From: an uncultured Bacteroides sp.
GTDB taxonomy: Bacteria; Bacteroidota; Bacteroidia; Bacteroidales; Bacteroidaceae
NCBI GenBank assembly: GCA_900542985.1
Contig: UQPQ01000009.1
Coordinates: 1-64,000 of the forward strand
Length of the DNA: 64,000 nucleotides
Reading direction: 5' to 3'
Shown in pieces: positions 34,014 to 43,048 of this stretch. The notes under the pieces were generated by a model that worked only from the letters and a program-made list of their open reading frames with translations, was not told the origin of the DNA and searched no databases. Within the stretch, counting starts at the first letter, position 1; every line of letters starts with the position of its first letter. The position numbers were made by a program, and so were the translations under genes.

Positions 34014-35075
34014 CTATTTTTCTCTGTATTCCCTTCGTTTCCAGAAGTTGAATCCGGCATAGATGCGCAAGCTACCAAAGGAGTTGGTCATGGCAAAGCG
34101 GGTACGGCGGTAGTCGTATGTATTGACAATGAGTGAAGCTCCTACATAATATTTGCTGTTGTTCCAGGTAATACCGGCACGGGTTATTAAATCGAAGTTC
34201 AAATCCTTCATCCATCCGGTCCAGCTGTCATCCAGATTGGCAGGCTTTCCGTTTATCTTAGCCCGTTTGTAAGAAATTGCCGGCATGAGAGAAACATTCA
34301 GCAGACAGTTTTTTGCAAAGACCCAGTTATATCCATATCCTGCACTTAAATTGTAATCGTGGTATTGCAGCCGGTTAAAGATAAGAGAAGGTGCTATGTG
34401 GGTAATCATTTCGTCCGGAAGCTGGGTATAATCGAACGAAATCTGGTGATGTGAATATGAAAATCCGGCCATAAACGAGCCGCAACTGCGGCGTTGGTTG
34501 GTGGACTGGCTGTATGCTGCCGGGTAGGAAAAATGCTTGTTGTTGAATATCCAGTATGTGTTGAGTCCTACAATTTTGCTTTGAAATCCTCCAAAGTCTT
34601 GTCCGATGTAGTCGGAAGGAATATCGAAATTGGAGTAAGAAGTAATGTGAAAGTCGTTTCCTGTTTTTCGGTAGTACAGATCCAGTCCTATGCGCGAACT
34701 GTACAGGTTGAAGACGTATTCTTCCTTCGATTTTCCGTTTTTATTCTTTTTTATTAAATCCGGGATACTGAATGAAAATCCTAAAAAGATCCATCTCCAG
34801 CCAAAATATGCTCCGATTTTAGGGGTCGCATTAGGGGCGAAACTGATGCTTTGTTTACCGTCTCCTATATCGCCTTTCAGACTGTATCGTTCGTGCCAGA
34901 AACTTTGTTCCACCATGAATGTCAGGTTGTATTTATTGGGCGAAATATAGGTTGTATCTGTTTCGCTGAATGTTTTTTCGAGCCATTGTGCAAAACTCTT
35001 CCGTTTCTCTGTCTGAGCATGAAGGCTTTGACAGAGAAACAGAAAAATTCCAATGTATCGGAAAAACAGTTTCAT
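34014..35075 (-). CDS. DUF4421 family outer-membrane protein
   Basis: A 353-residue exported beta-rich protein. Signal peptide MKLFFRYIGIFLFLCQSLHA before QTEK. The segments TTYISPNKYNLTFMVE, ISFAPNATPKIGAYFGWRWIFLGFSF and the barrel-like C-terminal half match what I know of DUF4421, a Bacteroidota family of unknown function. It ends in charged residues, not an aromatic. The Gfo/Idh gene ends 3 bases upstream, so they are probably co-transcribed. Confidence 0.75.
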   Translation of the reverse strand: MKLFFRYIGIFLFLCQSLHAQTEKRKSFAQWLEKTFSETDTTYISPNKYNLTFMVEQSFWHERYSLKGDIGDGKQSISFAPNATPKIGAYFGWRWIFLGFSFSIPDLIKKNKNGKSKEEYVFNLYSSRIGLDLYYRKTGNDFHITSYSNFDIPSDYIGQDFGGFQSKIVGLNTYWIFNNKHFSYPAAYSQSTNQRRSCGSFMAGFSYSHHQISFDYTQLPDEMITHIAPSLIFNRLQYHDYNLSAGYGYNWVFAKNCLLNVSLMPAISYKRAKINGKPANLDDSWTGWMKDLNFDLITRAGITWNNSKYYVGASLIVNTYDYRRTRFAMTNSFGSLRIYAGFNFWKRREYREK

Positions 35076-35078
35076 GTT

Positions 35079-36068
35079 TTACAGTTTATTCAAAATACGG
35101 TCCATTACCCAGTTGGTAGGAGTCGCACTGATACCGTCGCAAGTGCAGATGGCTTTTCCTTGCAGATGTTCTACTACTGCTTTGATAAGCGGAAGCTGTA
35201 CATGCGGTGGGTTGGGAGGAAGAATTTCTTCCCTTCCTCGCTGGGTATGTAGTGCTATTGGTTCGTAGGTAAATACCGAGAAACAAATCATACCTTTGTC
35301 TCCTATGATTTCAATTCTGTCTTCTTTGGCCGAATCATGAGCTACAAAGCACCATGAACCGGAACCGGGCAATCCGGATTCAAACTTGAAACAGGCGCTG
35401 ATGGTATCTTCTGCAGGATACAATCCGCCACGGTTGCTTTTATAACCCTCGGCTTCAAGAATACAGCCGAACATATCCTGCAGCATATCCAGCTGGTGTG
35501 GTGCTAAATCGTAAAAGTAACCTCCTCCGGCAATATCTGGTTGTACACGCCAGGGCAGGTTGGTACTGTTGTAGTCGAGGTTGCGCGGAGGTTGGGCAAA
35601 GCGAATCTGAATATTGATTACATTGCCTATTTCTCCACTTTCCACCAGTTCACGTACTTTCTGGAAGTAAGGGAGGTAGCGTCGGTAATAGGCTACAAAG
35701 CAAGGTACACCTGTTTCTTTCGAAATACGGTTGATGCGTGCACAGTCTTCGTAGCTGGCAGCCATCGGTTTTTCTATATATACCGGTTTTCCTGCTTTCA
35801 TGGCCATAATGGCAAAAGTTGCATGAGAGGAGGGAGGGGTAGCGATATAAATGGCATTTACATCTTCGTCGCCTATCAGTTCCTGTGCATCGGTATACCA
35901 GCGGGGAATATTGTGCCGGCGTGCATATGATTTTACTTTTTCTTCATCACGACTCATCACAGCCACTACTTTGGAACCCTCAATCATGTTGAAGGCTGGG
36001 CCGCTTTTTTTCTCGGTTACTTCACCACATCCGATGAATCCCCAATTGACGGTTTTCAGACTTATCAT
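35079..36068 (-). CDS. Gfo/Idh/MocA family oxidoreductase
   Basis: A 329-residue NAD(P)-dependent dehydrogenase. Rossmann start NWGFIGCGEVTEKKSG, conserved EKPMAAS (the E-K-P with the key Lys, near residue 98), and GGGYFYDLAPHQLDML with the D-x-x-x-H pair of the catalytic site. Substrate is probably a sugar or inositol derivative and cannot be assigned. Adjacent genes (DUF4421 downstream, membrane-anchored binding protein upstream, 14 bases) suggest an operon but no common pathway. Confidence 0.88.
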   Translation of the reverse strand: MISLKTVNWGFIGCGEVTEKKSGPAFNMIEGSKVVAVMSRDEEKVKSYARRHNIPRWYTDAQELIGDEDVNAIYIATPPSSHATFAIMAMKAGKPVYIEKPMAASYEDCARINRISKETGVPCFVAYYRRYLPYFQKVRELVESGEIGNVINIQIRFAQPPRNLDYNSTNLPWRVQPDIAGGGYFYDLAPHQLDMLQDMFGCILEAEGYKSNRGGLYPAEDTISACFKFESGLPGSGSWCFVAHDSAKEDRIEIIGDKGMICFSVFTYEPIALHTQRGREEILPPNPPHVQLPLIKAVVEHLQGKAICTCDGISATPTNWVMDRILNKL

Positions 36069-36082
36069 AGTAACAAGAATGT

Positions 36083-36898
36083 TTAATGAAAATACTTTTT
36101 GTAAAGCTTTTGGTACTCTTTAGTTTCCATATAGCTGTTCAGCCAACTGTTTAAACTGTCGAGTAAGACGGGAGAATGTTTGTTTACTCCCCAGGCATAA
36201 AATTGAGTAAAACTGATGTAGGTGCTGATGTCGAGGTTCGGAAAATCGGCAAGCGCACTTTTCGCAATGTTTTCATCGCATACGGCATAATCGATGTCGC
36301 CTTCGGAGACCATAGCCAGCAGTTGTTCTGCACCGTAGAGTTCAACCTCTTCTATGTAGATTGTGTCGGCTATTTCTTCCATCAGGTTGTGAATGCGAAG
36401 CAAAGCCGGAGAGTTTTTGATTACGTGCAAAGTCTTGTGTGCCAGTTCCAGTTGGTTGTCTATATACAGACTGTCTGTTTCTTTCTTCCGTTGTACCAGC
36501 ACTTGTTTGCTTAGTATCAGTGTTTGGGTAAAAAGCAGGGAGTCTTTTGACTGGGTATTGACTAATGTACCTGTGGCAAGTAGATCGTATTTTCCTTCAA
36601 GTATGCCTTGCAATCTTTTTTCAAAGCTCATTTCGGGAGTAATCTCCAACTTTATGCCTTTGTCTTGTGCAAAGGCATGAAGCAGTGCATAGTCAAATCC
36701 TTCTATCGTATCGTTTATAATATGATAGCTTACCGAATTATATTCTGTAACGGCACGGAGTACACCTTCTTTTATAATTTCTGCATAATCTCGTGGGGCT
36801 GGAGAATTTTCTTTTCTTTCTTTACGCGTACCCAGCAAGATAATACATATTGAGATGGTTATACCTATCAGGATATATTTCAGTAATTTTTTGTTCAT
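36083..36898 (-). CDS. membrane-anchored periplasmic solute-binding-like protein (SBP_bac_3)
   Basis: A 271-residue protein with one N-terminal transmembrane helix (LKYILIGITISICIILLG), then a type 3 extracellular solute-binding domain: GVLRAVTEYNSVSYHII, DTIEGFDYALLHAFA, FEKRLQGILEGKYDLLATG and a lobe 2 with ALADFPNLDIS. No ABC permease lies nearby. The fold also forms the N-terminal half of the lytic transglycosylase MltF, but the catalytic domain is absent here. It may be a sensor or scaffold rather than a transporter part. Confidence 0.75.
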   Translation of the reverse strand: MNKKLLKYILIGITISICIILLGTRKERKENSPAPRDYAEIIKEGVLRAVTEYNSVSYHIINDTIEGFDYALLHAFAQDKGIKLEITPEMSFEKRLQGILEGKYDLLATGTLVNTQSKDSLLFTQTLILSKQVLVQRKKETDSLYIDNQLELAHKTLHVIKNSPALLRIHNLMEEIADTIYIEEVELYGAEQLLAMVSEGDIDYAVCDENIAKSALADFPNLDISTYISFTQFYAWGVNKHSPVLLDSLNSWLNSYMETKEYQKLYKKYFH

Positions 36899-36910
36899 AG
36901 TATATACTGC

Positions 36911-39010
36911 TTAGTCGAAGAAATTCCATGAAAGTCCAAATTTGAGTGAACGCGGATTTAATGGGTAATGAGGAGCTGTGAAATAGCCTCCACCCATATC
37001 TCCTTGTATCAAATTGTACATATTCAGGAAAATACGTGTACGCTTCAAGTGCAGGTTCAAATAGGCATTCACCAAAGGATATCCACCCACTTTATAGCGT
37101 GTTTCCGGATTTTGCAGATAGAACTGTCCGATTGCCGGAGCATAATCGGGTGCGTAGTATTTAGTGAAATAGCGTACATCGGCACCCAATTCTACCTTTA
37201 ATACCTTTTTGGCAAGGCCAAAACGGAGGTAAAGGTTATGGTACAGTGACAGGTCGGGTAAAGGGAGTACATTTTGGTTGCTCGATTTCTGATAAGTAAT
37301 TTCATTGTCGAGATGCAGGATACCCCATTTGAAGTCTTGGCGTAAGCTGGCACTAAGAATTTGAATATTTCCAGAGTGCTGACGGACAGCCAAGTCATTT
37401 TTGTATGTCACGGTTTCTTTCTCTTCAGTGGTTGCTGTATATTTTACTGATGTGTTGTCTAAATAGGTATAGTTGGTGATGTTTTCTACACCTGCACGTA
37501 ACTGGGTTTTCCAGTGGTCTATGCTAAGTTTACCTTCAATACGTGTACGCATAATCTTCGACAAATCCTGATCCCACCAATAGTGTTTAGAGTGGAAGTG
37601 TCGGTAGTAGAATACCGGATTCAGATTTTTGATATAGGCATTGGCTTCCAGGCGTACTGTATCATTGAACAATCGGAAATTCAAGTCTCCGGTTCCTTCT
37701 ATCTGGAATTGTCCTATATCTTCACCCAATAAAGCTACTTCACCGGTTACATTGTAATGAAGTGTCTTTCCTTGTTCTTTTATTAATTGTCCTCCTACAG
37801 ATACTACATTTTCCACGTAATCGGTTTGAATACGCTGTCCGGGATTGTCTGCTATGGTATCTGTCATGGTAAAACGACGGTATTCGTGACTTACGAAGGC
37901 TGTTAGTCCGGCTTTTGCCCATTTGTTGAAGCCTTCTAGAAGTGACAATCCTAATGTGTTTTTTACAATCAGCTGTTTGGTGATATCTGTGTTGTCCGGG
38001 CTGAGGAAGTTGTTTTCAAAATACGACTGATTTTTAGTTTCGTCTTGAGAAATGTATTTACGACGATTCATGTCCACCTTCAATGTATGTATGAAGCTGG
38101 TTACAGGCACAAAAATCTCAGTGTTGATTGTATCGTTCTTATCTGGATTGTCACGGTAGAACCCAAGGTTGTAGCGGTGGGTTAAAAAGCCATGATATCC
38201 TGTGTTGTGGTTCCAGATACTTTCAAAATTGACCGGAATTTCTGAAGCATCAAGTTTTTGGCCATCTCCAATCTGTTCCGGCTTGGTGATGTAATGGTCG
38301 TCTGTAATACCACCGTTTTCTGCCACTTTCAGGTTGTCGTTGATGAAACTGAAGTGCATATTATACTTGTCTCCTCTATAATATGCAAAAAGATTTCCGT
38401 TGAAGAGAGCTGTAGACTGGTGTTGGTATTTGCCTCGTCCGTACGTATAGTCGATATTAAAGCCGAATCCCAAACGTTTGTTGGCATTGACTGCAAAATA
38501 AGCTTTGAAACGTTCTTCACCATATTCTCCACCTCCTTGCTTGTAGTAGGTCAGATTGGAGAAAGGAGATTTGGTATTTGTATATACTACATCTTGTGGA
38601 GTCCGTACGGTAAAGTCATACGGATCGGTAAAGAACAGTTGGCTGGGGTCTTTACGTTCAAAAAAGACATGAGAGATGCGTGGAGAACCTAAGTTTCCTA
38701 AGTATGTGTAATGTCCTGTTGGACCTCCAGTATCGTTTGTATTCTGGAAGTTATACAACAAAGTATCTACCGGAACTTCTGTGATGATTCCGAATCGCTC
38801 GTCAATAGTCCACGAAGAAAGTCCGATAGGTATAGTGCTGGCATCAATCACAGCTGTGGTATCTATAGGATTTCCGTTACGGTCATATAGATTTCCGTCC
38901 ATGCCTGAAGCAGAACTACCAAACTGACTGAATTGGTTTTGGACAGGAACTTGTGCGGCAATTTTTCCGCTAATCAATATCAATAGGGTTATAAAAAGTA
39001 TCTTCCTCAT
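36911..39010 (-). CDS. putative porin (Porin_10 family)
   Basis: A 699-residue outer-membrane beta-barrel protein. The frame extends to 39082, but the ATG at 39010 gives a normal signal peptide (MRKILFITLLILISGKIAAQ) and the extension would be an odd hydrophobic tail. Tyr-rich amphipathic strands run throughout and the protein ends SLKFGLSWNFFD. DYTYGRGKYQHQSTALFNGN and similar segments fit the Porin_10 family of Bacteroidota. Substrate unknown. It begins a four-gene minus-strand run (porin, anchored binding protein, oxidoreductase, DUF4421) with gaps of 12, 14 and 3 bases. Confidence 0.75.
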   Translation of the reverse strand: MRKILFITLLILISGKIAAQVPVQNQFSQFGSSASGMDGNLYDRNGNPIDTTAVIDASTIPIGLSSWTIDERFGIITEVPVDTLLYNFQNTNDTGGPTGHYTYLGNLGSPRISHVFFERKDPSQLFFTDPYDFTVRTPQDVVYTNTKSPFSNLTYYKQGGGEYGEERFKAYFAVNANKRLGFGFNIDYTYGRGKYQHQSTALFNGNLFAYYRGDKYNMHFSFINDNLKVAENGGITDDHYITKPEQIGDGQKLDASEIPVNFESIWNHNTGYHGFLTHRYNLGFYRDNPDKNDTINTEIFVPVTSFIHTLKVDMNRRKYISQDETKNQSYFENNFLSPDNTDITKQLIVKNTLGLSLLEGFNKWAKAGLTAFVSHEYRRFTMTDTIADNPGQRIQTDYVENVVSVGGQLIKEQGKTLHYNVTGEVALLGEDIGQFQIEGTGDLNFRLFNDTVRLEANAYIKNLNPVFYYRHFHSKHYWWDQDLSKIMRTRIEGKLSIDHWKTQLRAGVENITNYTYLDNTSVKYTATTEEKETVTYKNDLAVRQHSGNIQILSASLRQDFKWGILHLDNEITYQKSSNQNVLPLPDLSLYHNLYLRFGLAKKVLKVELGADVRYFTKYYAPDYAPAIGQFYLQNPETRYKVGGYPLVNAYLNLHLKRTRIFLNMYNLIQGDMGGGYFTAPHYPLNPRSLKFGLSWNFFD

Positions 39011-39210
39011 AATGTTGACAAAGATACAATATAAAAATGAAAAGAAATAGGTGAATAGCAGAGTAATAATATAAAAAAACAAATGAAACTGAAAGAGAAG
39101 AGATGTAGTTGTTGTGTCGTAGGCAAAATAATTGTATTTTATCTATGAAAAAACACAAAGAGTGAGCAGGAGAGAAGATAAGGAGGATAGAATGATGTGT
39201 GTGCTTTTTA

Positions 39211-39261
39211 AAAGAAAAGTGGCCGTTTCCTCACTCTTATGTGATGATAAAACGGTCACTT
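39211..39261 (-). terminator. terminator of the oxidoreductase operon
   Basis: AAGTGGCCGTTT (39217-39228) pairs with AAACGGTCACTT (39250-39261), 12 bp with one G-T; on the minus strand a T-rich stretch follows. Confidence 0.8.
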
Positions 39262-39285
39262 CTCTAATGATTGTATAAAGTCTTT

Positions 39286-39828
39286 TTACACTTCTTTGAT
39301 GATATCCATACCAATGTGAATGGCTTCTTCATTCATCGGAATCAGATGATGATGACGTTCCGGTAAGGTTTTATGTAATGCTTTGATTACACTTTCAATA
39401 GATACTACTGGACGTATCTTCAGCAATCCGCCTAACACAATCATATTGAATGTTTTGGCCATTTTACGTTCATTGGCTTCATCCATGGCGTCAATGCGGT
39501 ATACATGGATATCTTTACGGGTAGGAGGATTGATAATACCGTATCCGTCGTAGATCAGTACTCCGCCTGGCTTAACCTTGTCTTCAAACTTGGCCAGTGA
39601 AGGCTGGTTCAAGATAATGGCAGTATCATATTTACTGAGGATAGGAGAGGAAATGCGTTCATCACTTACGATGACTGTTACATTGGCGGTTCCGCCTCGT
39701 TGTTCAGGGCCGTAAGCAGGCATCCAGGTTACTTCTTTGTTTTCCATCAGTCCGGAGTATGCCAGTATCTTTCCCATCGACAAGACTCCTTGTCCTCCGA
39801 AGCCGGCTATGATAATTTCTTCTTTCAT
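39286..39828 (-). CDS. korC: 2-oxoacid:ferredoxin oxidoreductase gamma subunit
   Basis: A 180-residue gamma-domain subunit. It begins EEIIIAGFGGQGVLSMGKILAYSG, the pyruvate/ketoisovalerate oxidoreductase gamma signature with GFGGQG, followed by MPAYGPEQRGGTAN, and ends in helices. It is the last gene of the operon, 52 bases after the beta subunit. Subunit set (gamma, beta, alpha, ferredoxin) fits either 2-oxoglutarate (Kor) or branched-chain (Vor) oxidoreductase; I use kor symbols provisionally. Confidence 0.85.
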   Translation of the reverse strand: MKEEIIIAGFGGQGVLSMGKILAYSGLMENKEVTWMPAYGPEQRGGTANVTVIVSDERISSPILSKYDTAIILNQPSLAKFEDKVKPGGVLIYDGYGIINPPTRKDIHVYRIDAMDEANERKMAKTFNMIVLGGLLKIRPVVSIESVIKALHKTLPERHHHLIPMNEEAIHIGMDIIKEV

Positions 39829-39880
39829 ACTTCTTGATTTTTTAGGTTATGTTCTTGGCACGTCTATGTCAAATACAAGT

Positions 39881-40648
39881 TTACAGAGTTGTATCTTTCA
39901 AGTCGCCCAATGGGTAGAATGGGAACATATTTGCTTCCATCCATTTATTGGCTGCATCCGGAGTCATCTTCCATCCTGAGTTACAGGTTGAAACGATTTC
40001 TACCAAGTTAGAGCCTTTGCCTTGCATGGAGTTTTCGAAGGCTTTGCGAATGGCTTTTTTGGCTTTTCGGATAGCAGCAACTGTATGGACAGACTGGCGG
40101 GTAACATAGCAGGTTCCTTCTAATGTGGCAGCAATTTCTGTCATTTTCAACGGATAACCATGAATTTCAGGAATACGTCCGTAAGGGCAAGTTGCAGTCT
40201 TCATACCTAATAGTGTAGTAGGAGCCATCTGTCCACCAGTCATTCCGTAGATTGCATTGTTGATGAAAATGATGGTGATGTTTTCTCCACGGTTCAGTGC
40301 ATGAATCGTTTCTGCTGTACCGATACAGGCCAAGTCACCGTCTCCCTGATAAGTGAAGACAAGGCGGTCCGGCCACAGACGTTTGATGGCAGAAGCTAAA
40401 GCTGGTGCACGTCCGTGAGCTGCTTCCTGACAGTCGATATCCAAATAGTTATACATAAATACGGCACAACCTACAGGACTGATACCTACAGTTTTGTCGG
40501 CCATACCCATTTCTTCAATTACTTCGGCTATAAGTTTGTGTACTACGCCGTGGCTACATCCCGGGCAGTAGTGCATGGGATTATCGTTTAACAAGCGAGG
40601 CTTCTGGTAAACCAGATTCTCGGGTTTCATTATTTCTTCTTTTGTCAT
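39881..40648 (-). CDS. korB: 2-oxoacid:ferredoxin oxidoreductase beta subunit (TPP-binding)
   Basis: A 255-residue thiamine-pyrophosphate subunit. YCPGCSHG near the start carries the CxxC typical of the beta subunit; GDGDLACIG with INNAIYGMTGGQ further on is the TPP/Mg motif. The frame opens at 40690, but the ATG at 40648 is preceded by AGGAGGT, one of the few strong Shine-Dalgarno sites here, so it is the start. It decarboxylates 2-oxoacids and reduces ferredoxin together with KorA. A small membrane gene lies just upstream. Confidence 0.92.
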   Translation of the reverse strand: MTKEEIMKPENLVYQKPRLLNDNPMHYCPGCSHGVVHKLIAEVIEEMGMADKTVGISPVGCAVFMYNYLDIDCQEAAHGRAPALASAIKRLWPDRLVFTYQGDGDLACIGTAETIHALNRGENITIIFINNAIYGMTGGQMAPTTLLGMKTATCPYGRIPEIHGYPLKMTEIAATLEGTCYVTRQSVHTVAAIRKAKKAIRKAFENSMQGKGSNLVEIVSTCNSGWKMTPDAANKWMEANMFPFYPLGDLKDTTL

Positions 40649-40652
40649 ACTT

Positions 40653-40659
40653 TTACCTC
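40653..40659 (-). promoter_or_regulatory. strong ribosome binding site of korB
   Basis: AGGAGGT on the minus strand, about 5 bases ahead of the ATG at 40648; this decides the start against the upstream in-frame ATG at 40690. Confidence 0.7.
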
Positions 40660-40664
40660 CTGAG

Positions 40665-40841
40665 TTATCGTAGTAAGAAACGGAGTACAAATTCCATCAT
40701 TTTTAGGAATAAAGAAGCACCGCATACGTAGAAAAAGATGCTTTTATCGTCTCCCAAGGAAAAATAGAGTATAATGGAAGCAACTGCTCCAATCATGAAC
40801 AAGATGTTCAAAATGTTTCTGATTTTGTCGATGTTGTTCAT
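40665..40841 (-). CDS. small two-helix membrane protein within the oxidoreductase operon
   Basis: A 58-residue reading frame between korA and korB, starting MNNIDKIRNILNIL and ending EFVLRFLLR. Two hydrophobic helices (about 11-28 and 35-48) are separated by a short polar turn (LGDDKS). It begins 5 bases after the korA stop and ends 16 bases before the korB ATG, so it fills the gap exactly. Basic N-terminal residues suggest both ends in the cytoplasm. It could tether the enzyme to the membrane or assist electron transfer; function unknown. Not related to known Kor subunits as far as I can tell. Confidence 0.75.
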   Translation of the reverse strand: MNNIDKIRNILNILFMIGAVASIILYFSLGDDKSIFFYVCGASLFLKMMEFVLRFLLR

Positions 40842-40846
40842 GGGTC

Positions 40847-41929
40847 TTACTTGTTAATGAATTTTTCTTTTAATGCATCGATTACTTCATCCGGATCGGG
40901 TACAATACCACCCAAACGTCCGAAGTGTGCAACCGGAACATTGCATCTTACAGCCAGTTCTACATCTTCAATCATCTGTCCGCTGTTCAATTCTACTACA
41001 AGAATTCCTTTCACCTGTTTGCTTCTTTCTTGCAGTGCTTTGCTTGGGAATGGCCAAAGAGTGATGGGACGGAAAAGACCTACTTTGATACCTTCTTCAC
41101 GAGCGTGTTCCATAGACTTCTGCGCAATACGGGCACATGAACCAAAAGCCACAATCAGGTATTCGGCATCTTCGCAGTTCAATTCTTCGTAGCGAACCTC
41201 ATTAGCTTCGATAGCAGCGTATTTTTCCTGTAGATGGAGGTTGCGTTGTTCCATGATAGCAGGATCAAGTTCCAATGAAGTGATGATATTCGGTTTACGG
41301 TTGTTGCATCCGGTAGTAGCCCATGGGCATTGTTCGATGATTTCTGCTTCTGTACGGCGTGGACGGGGAGCTGGCAATACTACTTTTTCCATCATTTGTC
41401 CGATTACTCCATCGGCCAGAATCATTGCCGGATTACGATATTTAAAAGCAAGGTCGAAAGCCAGACCTACAAAGTCTGCCATTTCCTGTACCGATGCCGG
41501 AGCCAGTGCTATCAGATGATAGTCGCCGTGACCTCCTCCTTTAGTAGTTTGAAAATAATCGGCTTGACTGGGCTGAATGGTTCCCAGTCCGGGACCTCCA
41601 CGCATGACATTGACGATAAGACAAGGCAATTCGGCGCCAGCAATGTAAGAGATACCCTCTTGTTTCAGACTGACACCAGGGCTTGAAGAGGATGTCATGA
41701 CCATTTTTCCGCTTCCTGCACCTCCATATACCATATTGATTGCTGCAACTTCACTTTCGGCCTGAAGAACGACCATTCCGGTGGTTTCCCAAGGCTTCTG
41801 TTCGGCAAGAGTTTCCAATACTTCTGATTGGGGAGTGATAGGGTAACCGAAATAGCCGTCTACACCGATGCGTATAGCTGCATGAGCAATGGCTTCGTTA
41901 CCTTTCATTAGAACTACTTCTTCTGCCAT
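40847..41929 (-). CDS. korA: 2-oxoacid:ferredoxin oxidoreductase alpha subunit
   Basis: A 360-residue subunit with the pyrimidine-binding domain (LMKGNEAIAHAAIRIG, GYPITPQSEV) and the transketolase C-terminal-like domain (EYLIVAFGSCARIAQKS...PITLWPFP). TSSSSPGVSLKQEGI is the conserved CoA/substrate region. Length and order match VorB/KorA. Lys/Thr in YPITPQSE is the invariant motif. Gene order on the strand is TPR protein, ferredoxin, korA, small membrane protein, korB, korC. Confidence 0.92.
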   Translation of the reverse strand: MAEEVVLMKGNEAIAHAAIRIGVDGYFGYPITPQSEVLETLAEQKPWETTGMVVLQAESEVAAINMVYGGAGSGKMVMTSSSSPGVSLKQEGISYIAGAELPCLIVNVMRGGPGLGTIQPSQADYFQTTKGGGHGDYHLIALAPASVQEMADFVGLAFDLAFKYRNPAMILADGVIGQMMEKVVLPAPRPRRTEAEIIEQCPWATTGCNNRKPNIITSLELDPAIMEQRNLHLQEKYAAIEANEVRYEELNCEDAEYLIVAFGSCARIAQKSMEHAREEGIKVGLFRPITLWPFPSKALQERSKQVKGILVVELNSGQMIEDVELAVRCNVPVAHFGRLGGIVPDPDEVIDALKEKFINK

Positions 41930-42048
41930 ATTTTTGAGTTTATTAGTTATAGTTTTAAAGTTATTGGATTCTTAGGTCTGTTCCTGTATTTCATGGGGAC
42001 TATCCGATTTCTATGCAGATTCATACAGGGAAGTAAAACGTAAGAAAA

Positions 42049-42279
42049 CTATTCTTCACTTTTTGCTCTGTATACCGTCAGACAGCCATCCGGGCATACA
42101 ATTGCACATGAAGTACATCCGTTGCAAGTATCTTCTACTACCTGCTGAACATAATTATATCCTTTCTGATTTACTTTGGCGGTGAGTGATAACACATGCA
42201 ATGGACATGCCACAACACACAAGTTGCATCCTTTGCAGCGTTCGGTATTCACTACTACCACACCTTTCATTTTAGCCAT
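42049..42279 (-). CDS. korD: 2[4Fe-4S] ferredoxin subunit
   Basis: A 76-residue iron-sulfur protein with two full cluster motifs: C15xxC18xxC21xxxC25-P and C52xxC55xxC58xxxC62-P. It carries electrons from the TPP centre of KorAB to free ferredoxin. It lies 119 bases ahead of korA in the same operon and 13 bases after the TPR gene. Confidence 0.93.
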   Translation of the reverse strand: MAKMKGVVVVNTERCKGCNLCVVACPLHVLSLTAKVNQKGYNYVQQVVEDTCNGCTSCAIVCPDGCLTVYRAKSEE

Positions 42280-42292
42280 AAGATTACCTTTC

Positions 42293-42574
42293 TTATTGAT
42301 TAAACATATCTTTATTATAGAAATTAAGGATGTCCATAACCATTGCGCGTGCTTCCATAGCAGGGCTTTCCGGATTCAGATGAATTGCTTCCTGATAATG
42401 ATTTAAAGCCTGTTGCCAGTTTCCTTGCTTTCGATAGGCATTTCCCAGCAGATAGTAAGCCTCTGCAGCGATGGTATCAGAAGCTGAAGTTGTCAGTAGG
42501 TTGAGCTCGCTGATGGCGGCTTCGGTTTGTCCTTCATTAATCAGTGTTTTGAGCTGTTGCAATCTTTCTTTCAT
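42293..42574 (-). CDS. tetratricopeptide repeat protein
   Basis: A 93-residue all-helical protein. Residues about 38-71 (AEAYYLLGNAYRKQGNWQQALNHYQEAIHLNP, here given as AEAYYLLGNAYRKQGNW and the rest) form one canonical TPR with the G/Y/A/P positions intact; flanking helices probably complete a second. No signal peptide. First gene of the 2-oxoacid oxidoreductase operon, 13 bases from the ferredoxin, so a role in assembly is plausible but unproven. Confidence 0.8.
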   Translation of the reverse strand: MKERLQQLKTLINEGQTEAAISELNLLTTSASDTIAAEAYYLLGNAYRKQGNWQQALNHYQEAIHLNPESPAMEARAMVMDILNFYNKDMFNQ

Positions 42575-42603
42575 GGTTATGAAACCGTTAGTTTGTTTCC
42601 TTA

Positions 42604-42611
42604 CAAAGGTA
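42604..42611 (-). promoter_or_regulatory. -7 box (TACCTTTG) of the kor operon
   Basis: Minus-strand match to TAnnTTTG, 29 bases ahead of the TPR gene start. Confidence 0.45.
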
Positions 42612-42944
42612 TGTTTTATTTTTTACTAAAATGATTTTTTCTGGTAAAATCCTCCTGAAAACTGGAAAATAATTTTAGTCAATGATTGTAATATATTGTA
42701 TTATAAATGTTTGTATATACCGGTAAAATGTTGCAATTGGAAAGATTGTTTATGTAACTATGTAAACGTATTTTATACACATTTGTATGAAAAATGTATA
42801 GGTATGTCTGTAAAGACAATGATTTACCAGTTAGAACTATGGCGAAGTAAGGAGATATGTATAGAAGATAATGGAGGATGTGGAAGAGGAGTATATGAAA
42901 GGTAAACTAATGCAAGAAAGCAATACTTTCAAATTGAAATTGGA

Positions 42945-43005
42945 ACAAAAAACTCCTCTTGTCTGGAGCTTGAAAAATGGATTTTACTCACAGACAAGAG
43001 GAGTT
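42945..43005 (-). terminator. fabD terminator
   Basis: Perfect 15-bp stem (42951-42965 with 42991-43005); on the minus strand it runs into T6. The 25-base loop is unusually long. Confidence 0.8.
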
Positions 43006-43048
43006 CTGAAGATTGTATGCTTATAAATTATAAGTGCATGTCTTAAAT

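Larger units (their letters stand above)
42575..43048. other. AT-rich spacer between kor operon and fabD
   Basis: Contains the kor promoter at its left and the fabD terminator at its right. Between them, about 330 AT-rich bases with no gene I can support; a 69-codon Cys-rich plus frame at 42696 looks accidental. Confidence 0.45.

Noticed and set aside
33787..34062. Open frames across the repeat arrays with 7-residue repeats (also near 46142 and 56900)
   Set aside because: They arise because the 21-bp unit is a multiple of three; open frames occur on both strands, with no ribosome site or conserved start.
42696..42905. 69-codon Cys-rich plus-strand frame
   Set aside because: No family likeness, no ribosome site, isolated in an AT-rich spacer.
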